The notes: generated by a model from the sequence alone, not told the origin. Counted from the first letter of the stretch, positions 8,587 through 18,251 are shown. The stretch is 64,000 nucleotides of DNA from Viridibacillus sp050279675 (GCF_050279675.1 NZ_JBNNUK010000018.1:1-64000); one strand, 5' to 3'. Numbers and translations are program-made.

Positions 8587-9986
8587 ATGAAGAATGTGGC
8601 GTGTTTGGGATTTGGGGTAATGAAAACCCAGCGCAGCTTAGTTATTACGGTTTACATGCATTACAACATCGTGGTCAAGAAGGTGCAGGGATTGTTGTCA
8701 AAGATGGCAAGCAATTTCGCGCTGTAAAAGGTGAAGGCCTTGTAAATGATGTATTTAGTGAAGGTAAATTAGAAGGCTTAAAAGGACAAGCAGCAATAGC
8801 TCATGCACGTTATACGACAGCAGGAGGCGGCGGAATTGAAAATGTTCAGCCGCTGCTGTTCCGCTCATCAACAGGCAGTTTATCAATTGCGCATAATGGT
8901 AATTTAGTTAATGCAAATCACTTAAAGCAACATTTAGAACGTCAAGGTAGTATTTTTAACTCAACTTCTGATACAGAAGTACTTGCTCACTTAATTAAAA
9001 AAAGTACGCATCCGACATTTCTTTCAAAAGTGAAAAATGCGCTTACTTTGTTAAAAGGTGCATTTTCAATCTTAATGTTATCTGAAGAAGGTTTAATCGT
9101 GGCTCGAGACCAGAACGGTTTACGTCCTTTAGCGCTTGGTAAATTAGGCGACAGTTGGGTTGTTGCTTCTGAAACTTGTGCGTTCGATTTAATTGGCGCA
9201 GAATTCGTTCGTTCAGTTGAACCAGGAGAATTAATTGTTATTAATGATAGTGGTGTGAAAAGCGACCGTTTTGTAGAACCCGCTAAACGTGCAATGTGTG
9301 CAATGGAATATGTATATTTAGCAAGACCAGATTCAGAAATTGGTGGCATAAACGTGCATATGGCACGTAAACGTATGGGTAAAACACTTGCTAAGGAATG
9401 TGCTCATATTGAGGCAGATGTTGTAACAGGTGTTCCAGATTCAAGTATTTCCGCCGCGATTGGTTTTGCAGAAGAAAGTGGGATTCCTTACGAATTAGGC
9501 CTTATTAAAAACCGTTATGTTGGTCGTACTTTCATCCAACCGACACAAGAGTTACGTGAACGTGGTGTGAAAATGAAATTATCTCCAGTACGTCAAGTAG
9601 TTCAAGGAAAACGTGTTGTAATGGTAGATGATTCAATTGTTCGTGGTACAACCTCAAGACGTATAGTGAAAATGTTGAAGGAAGCTGGAGCAGCAGAAGT
9701 ACATGTTGTCATCAGTTCTCCGCCAATGACAGATCCATGCTACTACGGTATTGATACATCTTCATCAGAAGAACTTATAGCTTCTAGTCATAGTGTTGAA
9801 GAAATCCGGGATGCAATTGGTGCTGATACGGTAACATTTTTATCTGTTGAAGGCATGGTAGAATCTATTGCTCGTCAACACGAAGGTCCGGAACGTGGTC
9901 TATGCTTAGCATGTTTTACTGGAAAATATCCAACTGAGATTTTCCCGGATACTATCTTGCCACACGAAAAAGAACTTATACGTTAA
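8562..9986 (+). CDS. purF: Amidophosphoribosyltransferase
   Basis: 474-residue glutamine PRPP amidotransferase, the first committed step of purine synthesis. ATG 8562 yields an 11-residue propeptide (MFGELRGLNEE) before Cys12, which becomes the N-terminal nucleophile as in the processed Bacillus enzyme. The PRPP-binding loop is VVMVDDSIVRGTTS. Cysteines in the C-terminal half, including GLCLACFTGKYP, fit ligands of the 4Fe-4S cluster of the Bacillus type. GAAAGGGG precedes the start inside purL. Confidence 0.97.
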   Translation: MFGELRGLNEECGVFGIWGNENPAQLSYYGLHALQHRGQEGAGIVVKDGKQFRAVKGEGLVNDVFSEGKLEGLKGQAAIAHARYTTAGGGGIENVQPLLFRSSTGSLSIAHNGNLVNANHLKQHLERQGSIFNSTSDTEVLAHLIKKSTHPTFLSKVKNALTLLKGAFSILMLSEEGLIVARDQNGLRPLALGKLGDSWVVASETCAFDLIGAEFVRSVEPGELIVINDSGVKSDRFVEPAKRAMCAMEYVYLARPDSEIGGINVHMARKRMGKTLAKECAHIEADVVTGVPDSSISAAIGFAEESGIPYELGLIKNRYVGRTFIQPTQELRERGVKMKLSPVRQVVQGKRVVMVDDSIVRGTTSRRIVKMLKEAGAAEVHVVISSPPMTDPCYYGIDTSSSEELIASSHSVEEIRDAIGADTVTFLSVEGMVESIARQHEGPERGLCLACFTGKYPTEIFPDTILPHEKELIR

Positions 9987-9999
9987 GGAGACGATCTAC

Positions 10000-11061
10000 A
10001 TGTCAAAAGCATATGAACAAGCAGGCGTTAATATTGAAGCAGGCTATGAAGCAGTCCAAAGAATGAAATCACATGTTGAACGTACAGCAAGAAAAGGCAT
10101 CATGGGTTCATTTGGTGGCTTTGGCGGCATGTTCGATTTATCTGAATTAAACTTGAAGGAACCAGTTCTTATTTCTGGTACTGATGGTGTTGGGACAAAA
10201 TTAAAACTCGCGTTTATGACTGATAAACACGATACAATCGGAGTAGACTGCGTAGCAATGTGTGTAAACGATATCGTTGCACAAGGTGCAGAGCCATTAT
10301 ACTTTTTAGATTACGTAGCAGTTGGTAAAGCTGAGCCTGCTAAAATCGAGCAAATTGTTAAAGGTGTTGCTGATGGTTGTGTCCAAGCGGGTGCTGCGTT
10401 AATTGGTGGCGAAACAGCTGAAATGCCTGGTCTGTATGAAGAGGACGAATATGATTTAGCGGGCTTTGCGGTTGGTGCTGCTGAAAAAGCAAACATCGTA
10501 ACAGGCGAGAAAATTACAGAAGGTGACGTACTTGTAGGCCTAGCTTCTAGTGGTATTCACTCAAACGGTTATTCACTTGTCCGTAAAGTCGTTTTTGCTG
10601 ATAATGGCTTTACACCTGAAACAATTGTTGAAGGCTATGAGAACCTTGGCCCGATTGGTGAAGCTTTATTAGTACCAACAAAAATTTATGCAAAACCTGT
10701 TTTAGCAATGCTAAAAGAGTGTGAAGTGCATGGTATGGCACACGTTACAGGTGGTGGTTTCTACGAAAACCTTCCTCGTATGATGCCGGAGGGACTAGCA
10801 ACAGAAATTGATTTAGGCACTTGGCCAGTATTACCTGTCTTTGAATTCTTAAAAGAGAAAGGTAATCTACAAGAGCGTGATTTATATAATGTTTTCAATA
10901 TGGGGATTGGATACGTACTTTCAGTACCAGCTTCTGAAGCAGCTCGTATTATAGAGATTGCTGAACAGCATGGTGAAAAAGCGTATGAAATTGGTCGCGT
11001 TGTGAAAGGTGAAGGGGTTCTTTTCAAAGGTAATCATGATGGGAGCCTAACTCATGAGTAA
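10000..11061 (+). CDS. purM: Phosphoribosylformylglycinamidine cyclo-ligase (AIR synthetase)
   Basis: 353 residues; converts FGAM to AIR with ATP. Characteristic segments are SGTDGVGTKLKLA, DCVAMCVNDIVAQGAEPLYFLDY and GGETAEMPGLY. AAGGAGACG precedes ATG 10000. The stop codon overlaps the purN start by 8 bases. Confidence 0.97.
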   Translation: MSKAYEQAGVNIEAGYEAVQRMKSHVERTARKGIMGSFGGFGGMFDLSELNLKEPVLISGTDGVGTKLKLAFMTDKHDTIGVDCVAMCVNDIVAQGAEPLYFLDYVAVGKAEPAKIEQIVKGVADGCVQAGAALIGGETAEMPGLYEEDEYDLAGFAVGAAEKANIVTGEKITEGDVLVGLASSGIHSNGYSLVRKVVFADNGFTPETIVEGYENLGPIGEALLVPTKIYAKPVLAMLKECEVHGMAHVTGGGFYENLPRMMPEGLATEIDLGTWPVLPVFEFLKEKGNLQERDLYNVFNMGIGYVLSVPASEAARIIEIAEQHGEKAYEIGRVVKGEGVLFKGNHDGSLTHE

Positions 11062-11623
11062 TATCGTTTCCATCGCAGTTTTCGCATCAGGCAGCGGTTC
11101 TAACTTTCAAGCTATTCAAGAAGCAATTGAACGTGGTGAACTAAATGCGAAAATTGAGCTCGTTGTCACAGATAAGCCTGGTGCTTACGTTGTAGAACGT
11201 GCTCAAGCAAAGAGTATCCCTGTATTAGCTCTAAGTCCTAAGGATTTTGGTTCTAAGGAAGCTTTTGAACAAGCTATTTTAGCTAAGCTACAAGAGTGTG
11301 AAGTGAAATGGATCGTTCTTGCGGGATATATGCGTTTAATCGGTGAAACATTATTAAATTCCTATACTTCTAAAATTGTGAATATTCACCCTTCTCTATT
11401 ACCTTCGTTTCCAGGGAAAGATGCCATTGGACAAGCAATGGAACATCGTGTGAAAGTAACGGGTGTAACAGTTCATTTTGTAGATGCGGGAATGGATACA
11501 GGTCCAATTATTGCGCAACGTGCTGTAGCAGTCACTGACGGTGATCGCGTGGCAACTGAACAAGCAATTCATGCTATTGAGCATGACCTTTATAAAGAAG
11601 CATTACAGGCAACTTTAAAATAA
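11054..11623 (+). CDS. purN: Phosphoribosylglycinamide formyltransferase
   Basis: 189-residue GAR transformylase using 10-formyltetrahydrofolate. ASGSGSNFQAI at the N terminus binds phosphate; the catalytic NIHPSLLPSFPG and the HFVDAGMDTGPII stretch (catalytic Asp) are present. Translationally coupled to purM by an 8-base overlap. An unusual hairpin lies between it and purH. Confidence 0.97.
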   Translation: MSNIVSIAVFASGSGSNFQAIQEAIERGELNAKIELVVTDKPGAYVVERAQAKSIPVLALSPKDFGSKEAFEQAILAKLQECEVKWIVLAGYMRLIGETLLNSYTSKIVNIHPSLLPSFPGKDAIGQAMEHRVKVTGVTVHFVDAGMDTGPIIAQRAVAVTDGDRVATEQAIHAIEHDLYKEALQATLK

Positions 11624-11633
11624 ATAATTAATT

Positions 11634-11660
11634 GGAGCCAGAGCTTCGTGCTTTGGTTCC
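11634..11660 (+). other. Stem-loop in the purN-purH gap
   Basis: Arms 11634-11644 and 11650-11660 pair over 11 positions (three G-T pairs) around a 5-base loop. No T-run follows, so it is not a usual terminator; an mRNA stability or processing element is possible. Confidence 0.6.
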
Positions 11661-11716
11661 GATCATGTACTACATAAGAATTACAACTTGCTTTCAAATC
11701 TAAGGAGGAAATAATC

Positions 11717-13252
11717 GTGACGAAACGTGCATTAATCAGTGTCTCTGATAAATCAGGTGTTTTAGAATTTGCTAAGGAATTAGAGGCATTAGGCTATGAA
11801 ATTTTATCAACAGGCGGTACTAAAAAACATCTACAAGAAAATGGTGTAGCAGTAACTGCTGTTGACCAAGTAACAAACTTCCCAGAAATTTTAGGTGGAC
11901 GTGTTAAAACATTGAACCCGCTTATTCATGGTGGATTACTTGCAAAACATGATGATCCTGAACACCAAGCGCAAATGGCTGAACATGGTATTCAACCGAT
12001 CGAAATCGTTTGTGTAAATCTATATCCATTCGTTGAAACAATTTCAAAGCCTAATGTAACAATCGTTGATGCTATTGAAAATATTGATATTGGTGGTCCA
12101 ACAATGCTTCGTTCAGCCGCTAAAAATCAAAAATATGTAACAGTTATCGTCGATTCAAATGATTATGCAACTGTATTAACAGAGTTAAAAGCAGAAGGTC
12201 AAACAACACTTGAAACACGTCGTCGTCTAGGTGCAAAAGTATTCCGTCATACAGCGGCTTACGATTCTTATATTTCTAACTACTTAACAGAATACACTGG
12301 TGAAGAATTCCCAGAGCAAATGACTTTAACATACGAATTAAAACAACCACTTCGTTACGGTGAAAATCCACATCAAAAAGCAGCTTTCTACCAAAAGCAT
12401 TTAGGCTCAGATTTCTCAATCGCATCAGCTGAACAATTACACGGTAAAGAACTTTCTTACAATAATATTCAAGATGCAAATGCTGCACTTCAAATTATCA
12501 AAGAATTTGACGCACCAGCTGCAGTAGCAGTAAAACATATGAATCCTTGTGGCGTTGGTACAGCTGAAACAATATCTGAAGCATTCGCTAAAGCATATGA
12601 AGCAGATCCAACTTCAATCTTCGGCGGTATCATTGCGTTGAACCGTGAAGTAGATTTAGCAACAGCAGAACAACTTGCTGGAATCTTCTTAGAAATTATC
12701 ATCGCTCCTGCATTCACTGCTGAAGCACTTGAAAAATTATCTGCGAAGAAAAATATTCGCTTACTTACAATTTCATTTGCACAAGAAAAACGTGATGCAT
12801 TCAACACAGTATCTGTTGAGGGTGGTTTACTTGTTCAAGAGCCAGATCGTTTCGGCTTAAAAGACGGAGAAGTAAAAGTTGTAACAGACCGCGAACCAAC
12901 TGAAGAAGAATGGGCAGCAATGAAACTTGGTTGGTCAGTAGTAAAACACGTTAAATCGAATGCCATCGTTGTAACAGATGACAAAATGACATTAGGCGTT
13001 GGTGCTGGTCAAATGAACCGTGTAGGCTCTGCAAAAATCGCATTAGAGCAAGCTGGTGAAAAAGTAAAAGGTGCAGCACTTGCATCAGATGCATTCTTCC
13101 CTATGAATGACACTGTAGAAATTGCTGCTAAAGCAGGCATCACAGCAATCATTCAAACAGGTGGGTCAATCAAAGACCAAGACTCAATCGACAAAGCAAA
13201 CGAATACGGCATCGCAATGGTGTTTACAGGAGTAAGACACTTTAAACATTAA
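11717..13252 (+). CDS. purH: Bifunctional AICAR transformylase / IMP cyclohydrolase
   Basis: 511 residues, full length. It carries out the last two steps to IMP. The N-terminal MGS-like cyclohydrolase domain starts RALISVSDKSGVLEFA and includes STGGTKKHL; the transformylase domain carries VKHMNPCGVG and LRYGENPHQKAA. AAGGAGG precedes GTG 11717. A 93-base gap with a hairpin separates it from purN, and a GC-rich insert separates it from purD. Confidence 0.97.
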   Translation: MTKRALISVSDKSGVLEFAKELEALGYEILSTGGTKKHLQENGVAVTAVDQVTNFPEILGGRVKTLNPLIHGGLLAKHDDPEHQAQMAEHGIQPIEIVCVNLYPFVETISKPNVTIVDAIENIDIGGPTMLRSAAKNQKYVTVIVDSNDYATVLTELKAEGQTTLETRRRLGAKVFRHTAAYDSYISNYLTEYTGEEFPEQMTLTYELKQPLRYGENPHQKAAFYQKHLGSDFSIASAEQLHGKELSYNNIQDANAALQIIKEFDAPAAVAVKHMNPCGVGTAETISEAFAKAYEADPTSIFGGIIALNREVDLATAEQLAGIFLEIIIAPAFTAEALEKLSAKKNIRLLTISFAQEKRDAFNTVSVEGGLLVQEPDRFGLKDGEVKVVTDREPTEEEWAAMKLGWSVVKHVKSNAIVVTDDKMTLGVGAGQMNRVGSAKIALEQAGEKVKGAALASDAFFPMNDTVEIAAKAGITAIIQTGGSIKDQDSIDKANEYGIAMVFTGVRHFKH

Positions 13253-13256
13253 TTTA

Positions 13257-13472
13257 ATGAAGGCAACCTAAATGCGCGGCATCGTGTGGCAGCGGTTGCA
13301 TGCCCAACATCCTGTTGGTCCAAGGCGCTCGATTATCTGCGACAAGCACTGGAAGGCTCGAATCAAAGGCGCTTTTGCCTTTGACCGAGAGACTGAAGTG
13401 ACCTCGAGCCGATAGCGCCTGGGACCGGATATCTGAATAAGGAACACAACGGTAGAACATCAGCGTGATCCC
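13257..13472. repeat. GC-rich structured insert between purH and purD
   Basis: This 216-base stretch is about 55% G+C by hand count, far above the AT-rich flanks. It holds nested palindromes: 13317-13329 with 13414-13426 (12 of 13), 13355-13361 with 13404-13410 (7 of 7), 13363-13370 with 13377-13384 (8 of 8), and a separate hairpin 13304-13309 with 13313-13318. TTAATTTA occurs on both sides (13249-13256 and 13473-13480), like an 8-base target duplication. No terminal inverted repeats and no convincing gene were found. It may be a small non-autonomous mobile element or a structured RNA in the pur transcript. Confidence 0.6.
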
Positions 13473-13499
13473 TTAATTTATAAGTAGGAGGAAACATCA

Positions 13500-14756
13500 A
13501 TGAAAGTACTAGTTATTGGTAGCGGCGGTCGCGAGCATGCAATTGCTAAACAATTTGCAAATGCAGCATCCGTTGAGAAAGTATTTGTAGCTCCAGGTAA
13601 CGATGGTATGAAAAATGATGCAGAGTGTGTTGCAATTGACGTTTTCAACTTTGCGGAACTTATTTCTTTTGCTAAAGAGCAGTCAATCGACTTAACATTT
13701 GTCGGACCTGAACAACCTTTAGTAGCTGGTATCGTGGATGCTTTTCAAGAAGCAGGTTTGCGTATTTTTGGCCCAACAAAGGCGGCAGCTAAAATAGAAG
13801 GTAGTAAATCATTTGCAAAAGAACTTATGCAAAAATATAATATCCCAACAGCAGCGTCCGCAACTTTCACTGAAGCAGATGCAGCAATTGCATATGTGCA
13901 AAAAATGGGGGCACCAATTGTTGTAAAAGCAGATGGTCTAGCTGCTGGAAAAGGTGTAATCGTTGCTTTAACTGAAGAGGAAGCGATTGAAGGCATCAAA
14001 GACATGATTGGTAATCAACGATTTGGCGATTCTTCTTCTCGTGTAGTAATTGAAGAATTCCTTGATGGGGAAGAGTTCTCTTACATGTCATTTGTACATA
14101 AAGGGGAAATTTATCCAATGGTTATTGCACAAGATCATAAACGTGCATATGACGGTGATAAAGGTCCAAATACAGGTGGAATGGGTGCTTACTCTCCAGT
14201 ACCTCAAATTTCTGATGCGGTTGTTAAACGTGCATATGATGAAGTAGTCGTACCAACAGTTCAAGCGATGACAACTGAAGGTGCACCATTCACAGGGATT
14301 TTATATGCAGGACTTATTTTAACTGCTGAAGGTCCAAAGGTAATTGAATTCAATGCGCGCTTTGGTGATCCTGAGACACAAGTTGTATTACCACGTATGG
14401 TTTCTGATTTTGGAGAATTCATGATGGCCTTAATGAATGAAGAAACTTATAGATTGGAATGGTCGAACGATGCAATACTAGGTGTAGTAATTGCTTCTGA
14501 AGGATATCCAGGTGATGTAAAAAAAGGTGCTAAATTACCGTCACTTGAAAAACTATCGACAAACTTCGATGTATTTCATGCCGGAACAAAGCTAGTAGGA
14601 GAAGATTTTATAGGCAACGGTGGTCGTGTACTACTAGTTACTACAAAGGCTACATCATTAAAAGAAGCACAACAAAAAGTATATGAAGGTTTATCTAAAG
14701 AATCGTGGGCAGGCTTTTTCCACCGTTCGGATATTGGTTGGCGTACAATGAAGTAA
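13500..14756 (+). CDS. purD: Phosphoribosylamine-glycine ligase
   Basis: 418-residue ATP-grasp GAR synthetase. It starts KVLVIGSGGREHAIA; the ATP-grasp region has KADGLAAGKGV and HKRAYDGDKGPNTGGMGAYSP; EFNARFGDPETQVVLPR marks the metal-binding part. TAGGAGG lies before ATG 13500, immediately after the GC-rich insert. Last gene of the operon; a terminator follows. Confidence 0.97.
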   Translation: MKVLVIGSGGREHAIAKQFANAASVEKVFVAPGNDGMKNDAECVAIDVFNFAELISFAKEQSIDLTFVGPEQPLVAGIVDAFQEAGLRIFGPTKAAAKIEGSKSFAKELMQKYNIPTAASATFTEADAAIAYVQKMGAPIVVKADGLAAGKGVIVALTEEEAIEGIKDMIGNQRFGDSSSRVVIEEFLDGEEFSYMSFVHKGEIYPMVIAQDHKRAYDGDKGPNTGGMGAYSPVPQISDAVVKRAYDEVVVPTVQAMTTEGAPFTGILYAGLILTAEGPKVIEFNARFGDPETQVVLPRMVSDFGEFMMALMNEETYRLEWSNDAILGVVIASEGYPGDVKKGAKLPSLEKLSTNFDVFHAGTKLVGEDFIGNGGRVLLVTTKATSLKEAQQKVYEGLSKESWAGFFHRSDIGWRTMK

Positions 14757-14760
14757 AACG

Positions 14761-14796
14761 AAAAGCTGCCCGATTGTTAGGTCGGACAGCTTTTTG
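14761..14796 (+). terminator. Terminator of the purine operon
   Basis: AAAGCTG-CCCGA and TCGG-ACAGCTTT arms with a short loop are followed by TTTTT. It also faces the end of the convergent DUF2892 gene and could serve both. Confidence 0.85.
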
Positions 14797-14809
14797 TATA
14801 GTATGGAAA

Positions 14810-15262
14810 TTATGAATTAGTTGAGTTAGATTGATTGTTATTATTGTTCTGTTTTTGATCGTTAGACTGGTTTTTAGAGTTGTTGTTTTGTGAATTATTC
14901 TTTTCACCATTACTATTGGAGTTACTATTCGAATTACTATTGGAATTAGCATTTGAATTGCCACCAGCAAAATCTTTCATCAATTGATCAATATTCGGAA
15001 TAATACTCGCAGCTTGGCCACCAAAAGCACTTGTCATAGAACTATCCATCACGGATTTCATAGTGGAGTTCATCATTGCCTTTGTTGGACAATACTTTAA
15101 AATACCTTCCGCTGTTTTCATAGCACCGATAATAATCATCAATCGACCACCAGTACAATTAGAATCGCGCGAAATTCTACCGATACCAAATGCTGTCATA
15201 GTTATACCACATGTTAACCGCATATAAGCATTTCTCGTACTTAAGTTTTCTGATTGTGTCAA
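14810..15262 (-). CDS. YgaP-like (DUF2892) membrane-domain protein with Asn/Ser-rich tail
   Basis: 150 residues. Residues about 5-65 (NLSTRNAYMRLTCGIT, IIIGAMKTAEGILKYCP) match the small two-helix DUF2892/YgaP transmembrane domain. Residues 101-150 are almost only Asn, Ser, Gln, Lys and Asp with alternating Asn-Ser steps, encoded by a microsatellite-like DNA tract at 14810-14960. The TTG start at 15262 is supported by AGGAGGG eight bases upstream. The function of the family is not established. The tail is likely disordered and its length may vary between strains. Divergent from yerA. Confidence 0.75.
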   Translation of the reverse strand: MTQSENLSTRNAYMRLTCGITMTAFGIGRISRDSNCTGGRLMIIIGAMKTAEGILKYCPTKAMMNSTMKSVMDSSMTSAFGGQAASIIPNIDQLMKDFAGGNSNANSNSNSNSNSNSNGEKNNSQNNNSKNQSNDQKQNNNNNQSNSTNS

Positions 15263-15445
15263 TTAAGTCACCCTCCTATACAAATTTTCCCACAAAATAC
15301 TACTAAAAACTTTGCTTTCCTAAAGTGCTGTGATACGATAATTCAATAATGCAAAAACAGTATTAAATCCTATTTTTGACATAAATTAAATAATCGATTT
15401 AACGAGCATATAAACAAAAAAGAAAAGCGAAAGGAGATGGATGTA

Positions 15446-17176
15446 ATGCCAGAACCCTCATGGAAAATTAGTCAAATCCGTCAACAAATAGCTATCATTG
15501 ATGGTAAAGAAGCACCTAATTTAGTAATTAAAAACGCGCGTTATTTACATGGCGTATACAAACAATGGATCCAGGGGAATATTTGGATTGATAAAGATCG
15601 TATTATATACGCAGGACCTAAAATGCCACCAAACACAGCGACAACAGATATTGTTGATGCTGAGGGACAGACGATTGTTCCAGGTTACATTGAACCACAT
15701 GTTCATCCATTTCAGCTTTATAATCCCCAATCTTTTGCGGATTATGCAGCGCAAAGTGGAACGACGACGTTTCTATCTGACAACTTGACGCTATTTTTAG
15801 CAATTAAAAACAAGAAAGCGTTTACAATTTTAGACCAATTGAAGCAACTGCCATTCTCATTCTACTGGTGGGCTCGATTTGATTCACAAACGGAGCTTGA
15901 AAATGAGCATGATCTCTTTACGACAAAAGCAATTAATGATTGGCTTGAACGAACAGATGTCATGTTAGGTGGGGAGTTAACAGGTTGGCCAAGATTACTA
16001 GCAGGCGATGACCAAATGCTATATTGGCTAAAACTCGCAAAAGCACATGGCAAAAAAATTGAAGCACATTTGCCGGGCGCATCTGAAAAAACGTTAGTTC
16101 GCATGAAGCTTTTTGGTGCTGATGGGGACCATGAATCAATGACTTTAGAAGAAGTGGAAAATCGCATTTTACATGGATATGCAGTAACTTTACGTCATTC
16201 TTCCATCCGTCCAGATTTACCAACACTTTTGAAAGATATTGTTGAGAAGAAATTGAATATTTTTGATCACTTAATGATGACAACAGATGGTGCTACACCT
16301 TCATTCCATAGAGATGGTGTGATGGACAAATGTATTCAAGTAGCCCTTGATGCTGGGGTGTCGCCGATCGATGCCTACCAAATGGCATCTTACAATGTCG
16401 CGCGCTATTATAATATGAGTAATTTACACGGACTTATAGCAACAGGACGGTATGCTACTCTAAACTTTTTAGAAAATGAATTTAATCCAGTACCTGTAAG
16501 TGTATTATCAAAAGGTATTTGGTTAAAACGCGACAATAAAAAGGAGTTCACTCTACCATCAATCGATTGGTCAGCAATGGGCACGCTCGATTTGAAATTT
16601 GATTTATCTGATGATGACTTCCAATTCTCGATGCCATTTGGGATTCAATTGGTGAATGATGTGATAACGAAACCATATAGCGTATCCGTTCATACAAATG
16701 AAGGTAAACTTCACACGGACCACGATGAATGCTATTTAATGCTAGTTGATAAAAATGGAAAGTGGCGTGTAAATACTTTGATAAAAGGTTTTGCGACACA
16801 TCTTCAAGGTTTTGCATCCTCTTACTCAAGTACTGGCGATATAATTTTAATAGGAAAAGATACAAAAGATATGTTAATAGCCTTCAATGAAATGAAAAAA
16901 ATGAAGGGCGGTATCGTAATTGTTGAAAATGGGCGAGTTTTAGAAAGCCTGCCACTTTCAATTGGAGGAGGATTATCCGCCGAGCCTGTAGAAGTATTAA
17001 TAGAGCAAGAATTAGCTTTAAAGAAGGCGTTACAAGAGCGAGGTTATCATCTTGGTGATGCTATTTATACTTTGCTATTTTTACAATCTACACATTTACC
17101 TTATATTCGGATTACTCAACGCGGTATTTTCGATGTGATGAAGAAAACCGTTCTATTCCCGTCCGTTATGAGATAG
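15446..17176 (+). CDS. yerA: Adenine deaminase-like amidohydrolase YerA
   Basis: About 576 residues. Amidohydrolase/adenine deaminase family, which converts adenine to hypoxanthine; the metal-site motif EPHVHPFQLYNPQSF follows the usual GQTIVPGYIE lead-in. YerA-type proteins are paralogues of the proven enzyme AdeC, so activity is an inference. ATG 15446 was chosen over ATG 15437 because AAGGAG at 15431-15436 directly abuts the earlier codon. Its place after purD and before yerB-yerC-pcrB is the conserved Bacillales order and fits a purine salvage role. Confidence 0.85.
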   Translation: MPEPSWKISQIRQQIAIIDGKEAPNLVIKNARYLHGVYKQWIQGNIWIDKDRIIYAGPKMPPNTATTDIVDAEGQTIVPGYIEPHVHPFQLYNPQSFADYAAQSGTTTFLSDNLTLFLAIKNKKAFTILDQLKQLPFSFYWWARFDSQTELENEHDLFTTKAINDWLERTDVMLGGELTGWPRLLAGDDQMLYWLKLAKAHGKKIEAHLPGASEKTLVRMKLFGADGDHESMTLEEVENRILHGYAVTLRHSSIRPDLPTLLKDIVEKKLNIFDHLMMTTDGATPSFHRDGVMDKCIQVALDAGVSPIDAYQMASYNVARYYNMSNLHGLIATGRYATLNFLENEFNPVPVSVLSKGIWLKRDNKKEFTLPSIDWSAMGTLDLKFDLSDDDFQFSMPFGIQLVNDVITKPYSVSVHTNEGKLHTDHDECYLMLVDKNGKWRVNTLIKGFATHLQGFASSYSSTGDIILIGKDTKDMLIAFNEMKKMKGGIVIVENGRVLESLPLSIGGGLSAEPVEVLIEQELALKKALQERGYHLGDAIYTLLFLQSTHLPYIRITQRGIFDVMKKTVLFPSVMR

Positions 17177-17187
17177 GAGGAAATCTT

Positions 17188-18231
17188 TTGAAAAAGAAGT
17201 TGATGATGGGGCTATTAGTACTTGGCGTTTTAATTGTCGGATGCTCTAAAGAGAAAGAAGAAAAAGAAGTAAAGAAGGAACCCGAAAAAACGGAAGTACA
17301 AGCGGAAGCAGAAGTTGAGAAAAAGACATATCTTACACCGTTCACTGGTTTAGAAGTAGAGCAAAAACCAAAAATGCGGCCTGTGATGGTGACGATTAAT
17401 AATCATCCGCAAGCGCGTCCTCAATCTGGTCTAACTTCAGCTGATCTAGTTTATGAGATGGTAGCTGAAGGGAATATTACACGTTTGCTTGCAGTATTCC
17501 AAAGTGAGTTGCCTGAGAATATGGGGCCTGTAAGAAGTGCAAGAGATTATTTTGTTAATCTAGCAAAAGGTTTAGATGCATTTTATATTGCACATGGATA
17601 TAGTCCAGAGGCGAAAAGGATGTTAAGTACTGGTGAAGTGGATAATATTAATGGGATGCAATATGATGGTTCATTATTTCAACGTTCAGCGGATCGAGTA
17701 GCGCCACACAACTCCTATATTTCAGAAGAAAATATAAAGTTAGGATTTAAAAAGGTAGGAGCTTCATTAAAAATGCACAAAAAAGTACCTTTCTCTTTTT
17801 ATGAGTCTGCTGAAGATGTTAAAATAGAAAAGTATATTTCGAAAGTAGATATTCGTTATGGTGTTGATGAACAATTCCATAACACATATACTTTTAATGA
17901 AGACAGTAAATTATATGAACGTCAATCTGGCGGCGTTGTGACTAAGGATTTATTAAACGATGAATCTGTACAAGTTGCCAATGTATTATTCTTTGAAGTG
18001 AATCAAAGTACTGTTGATCAAAAGGGACGTCAAGCGCTTGATTTGACTTCAGGTGGAAATGGTTATGTATTTCAAGCTGGGCAAAAGTTAGATGTCAAAT
18101 GGCGAAATGTAGATGGTGTATTAGTGCCATATGCAAATGATAAGCCTGTCAAATTAGTGCCTGGTAAGTCGTGGATTCACCTCGTACCTTCCAATCCTGG
18201 ATTAGCAAAAGCGGTCACATATGAACCTTAA
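17188..18231 (+). CDS. yerB: DUF3048 lipoprotein YerB
   Basis: 347 residues with a lipoprotein signal (lysines, hydrophobic core, LIVGC, lipidated Cys19) and a charged Lys/Glu linker at about 20-45. The rest matches the DUF3048 family (TPFTGL, RPVMVTINNHPQARPQSGL, ADLVYEMVAEGNITR, MGPVRSARDYFV). Exposed outside the membrane; molecular role unknown. TTG start after AGGAGG. It follows yerA by 11 bases. Confidence 0.9.
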   Translation: MKKKLMMGLLVLGVLIVGCSKEKEEKEVKKEPEKTEVQAEAEVEKKTYLTPFTGLEVEQKPKMRPVMVTINNHPQARPQSGLTSADLVYEMVAEGNITRLLAVFQSELPENMGPVRSARDYFVNLAKGLDAFYIAHGYSPEAKRMLSTGEVDNINGMQYDGSLFQRSADRVAPHNSYISEENIKLGFKKVGASLKMHKKVPFSFYESAEDVKIEKYISKVDIRYGVDEQFHNTYTFNEDSKLYERQSGGVVTKDLLNDESVQVANVLFFEVNQSTVDQKGRQALDLTSGGNGYVFQAGQKLDVKWRNVDGVLVPYANDKPVKLVPGKSWIHLVPSNPGLAKAVTYEP

Positions 18232-18251
18232 TGAGGAAGGGGGAATGAAGC

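Noticed and set aside
12490..12807. Minus-strand frames inside pur genes
   Set aside because: Antisense to conserved purH coding sequence with no signals of their own; the same applies to the other antisense frames within housekeeping genes.
13254..13460. Minus-strand frame of 68 codons in the purH-purD insert
   Set aside because: No ribosome binding site, no family resemblance; the frame crosses palindromic arms and is explained by GC-rich composition.
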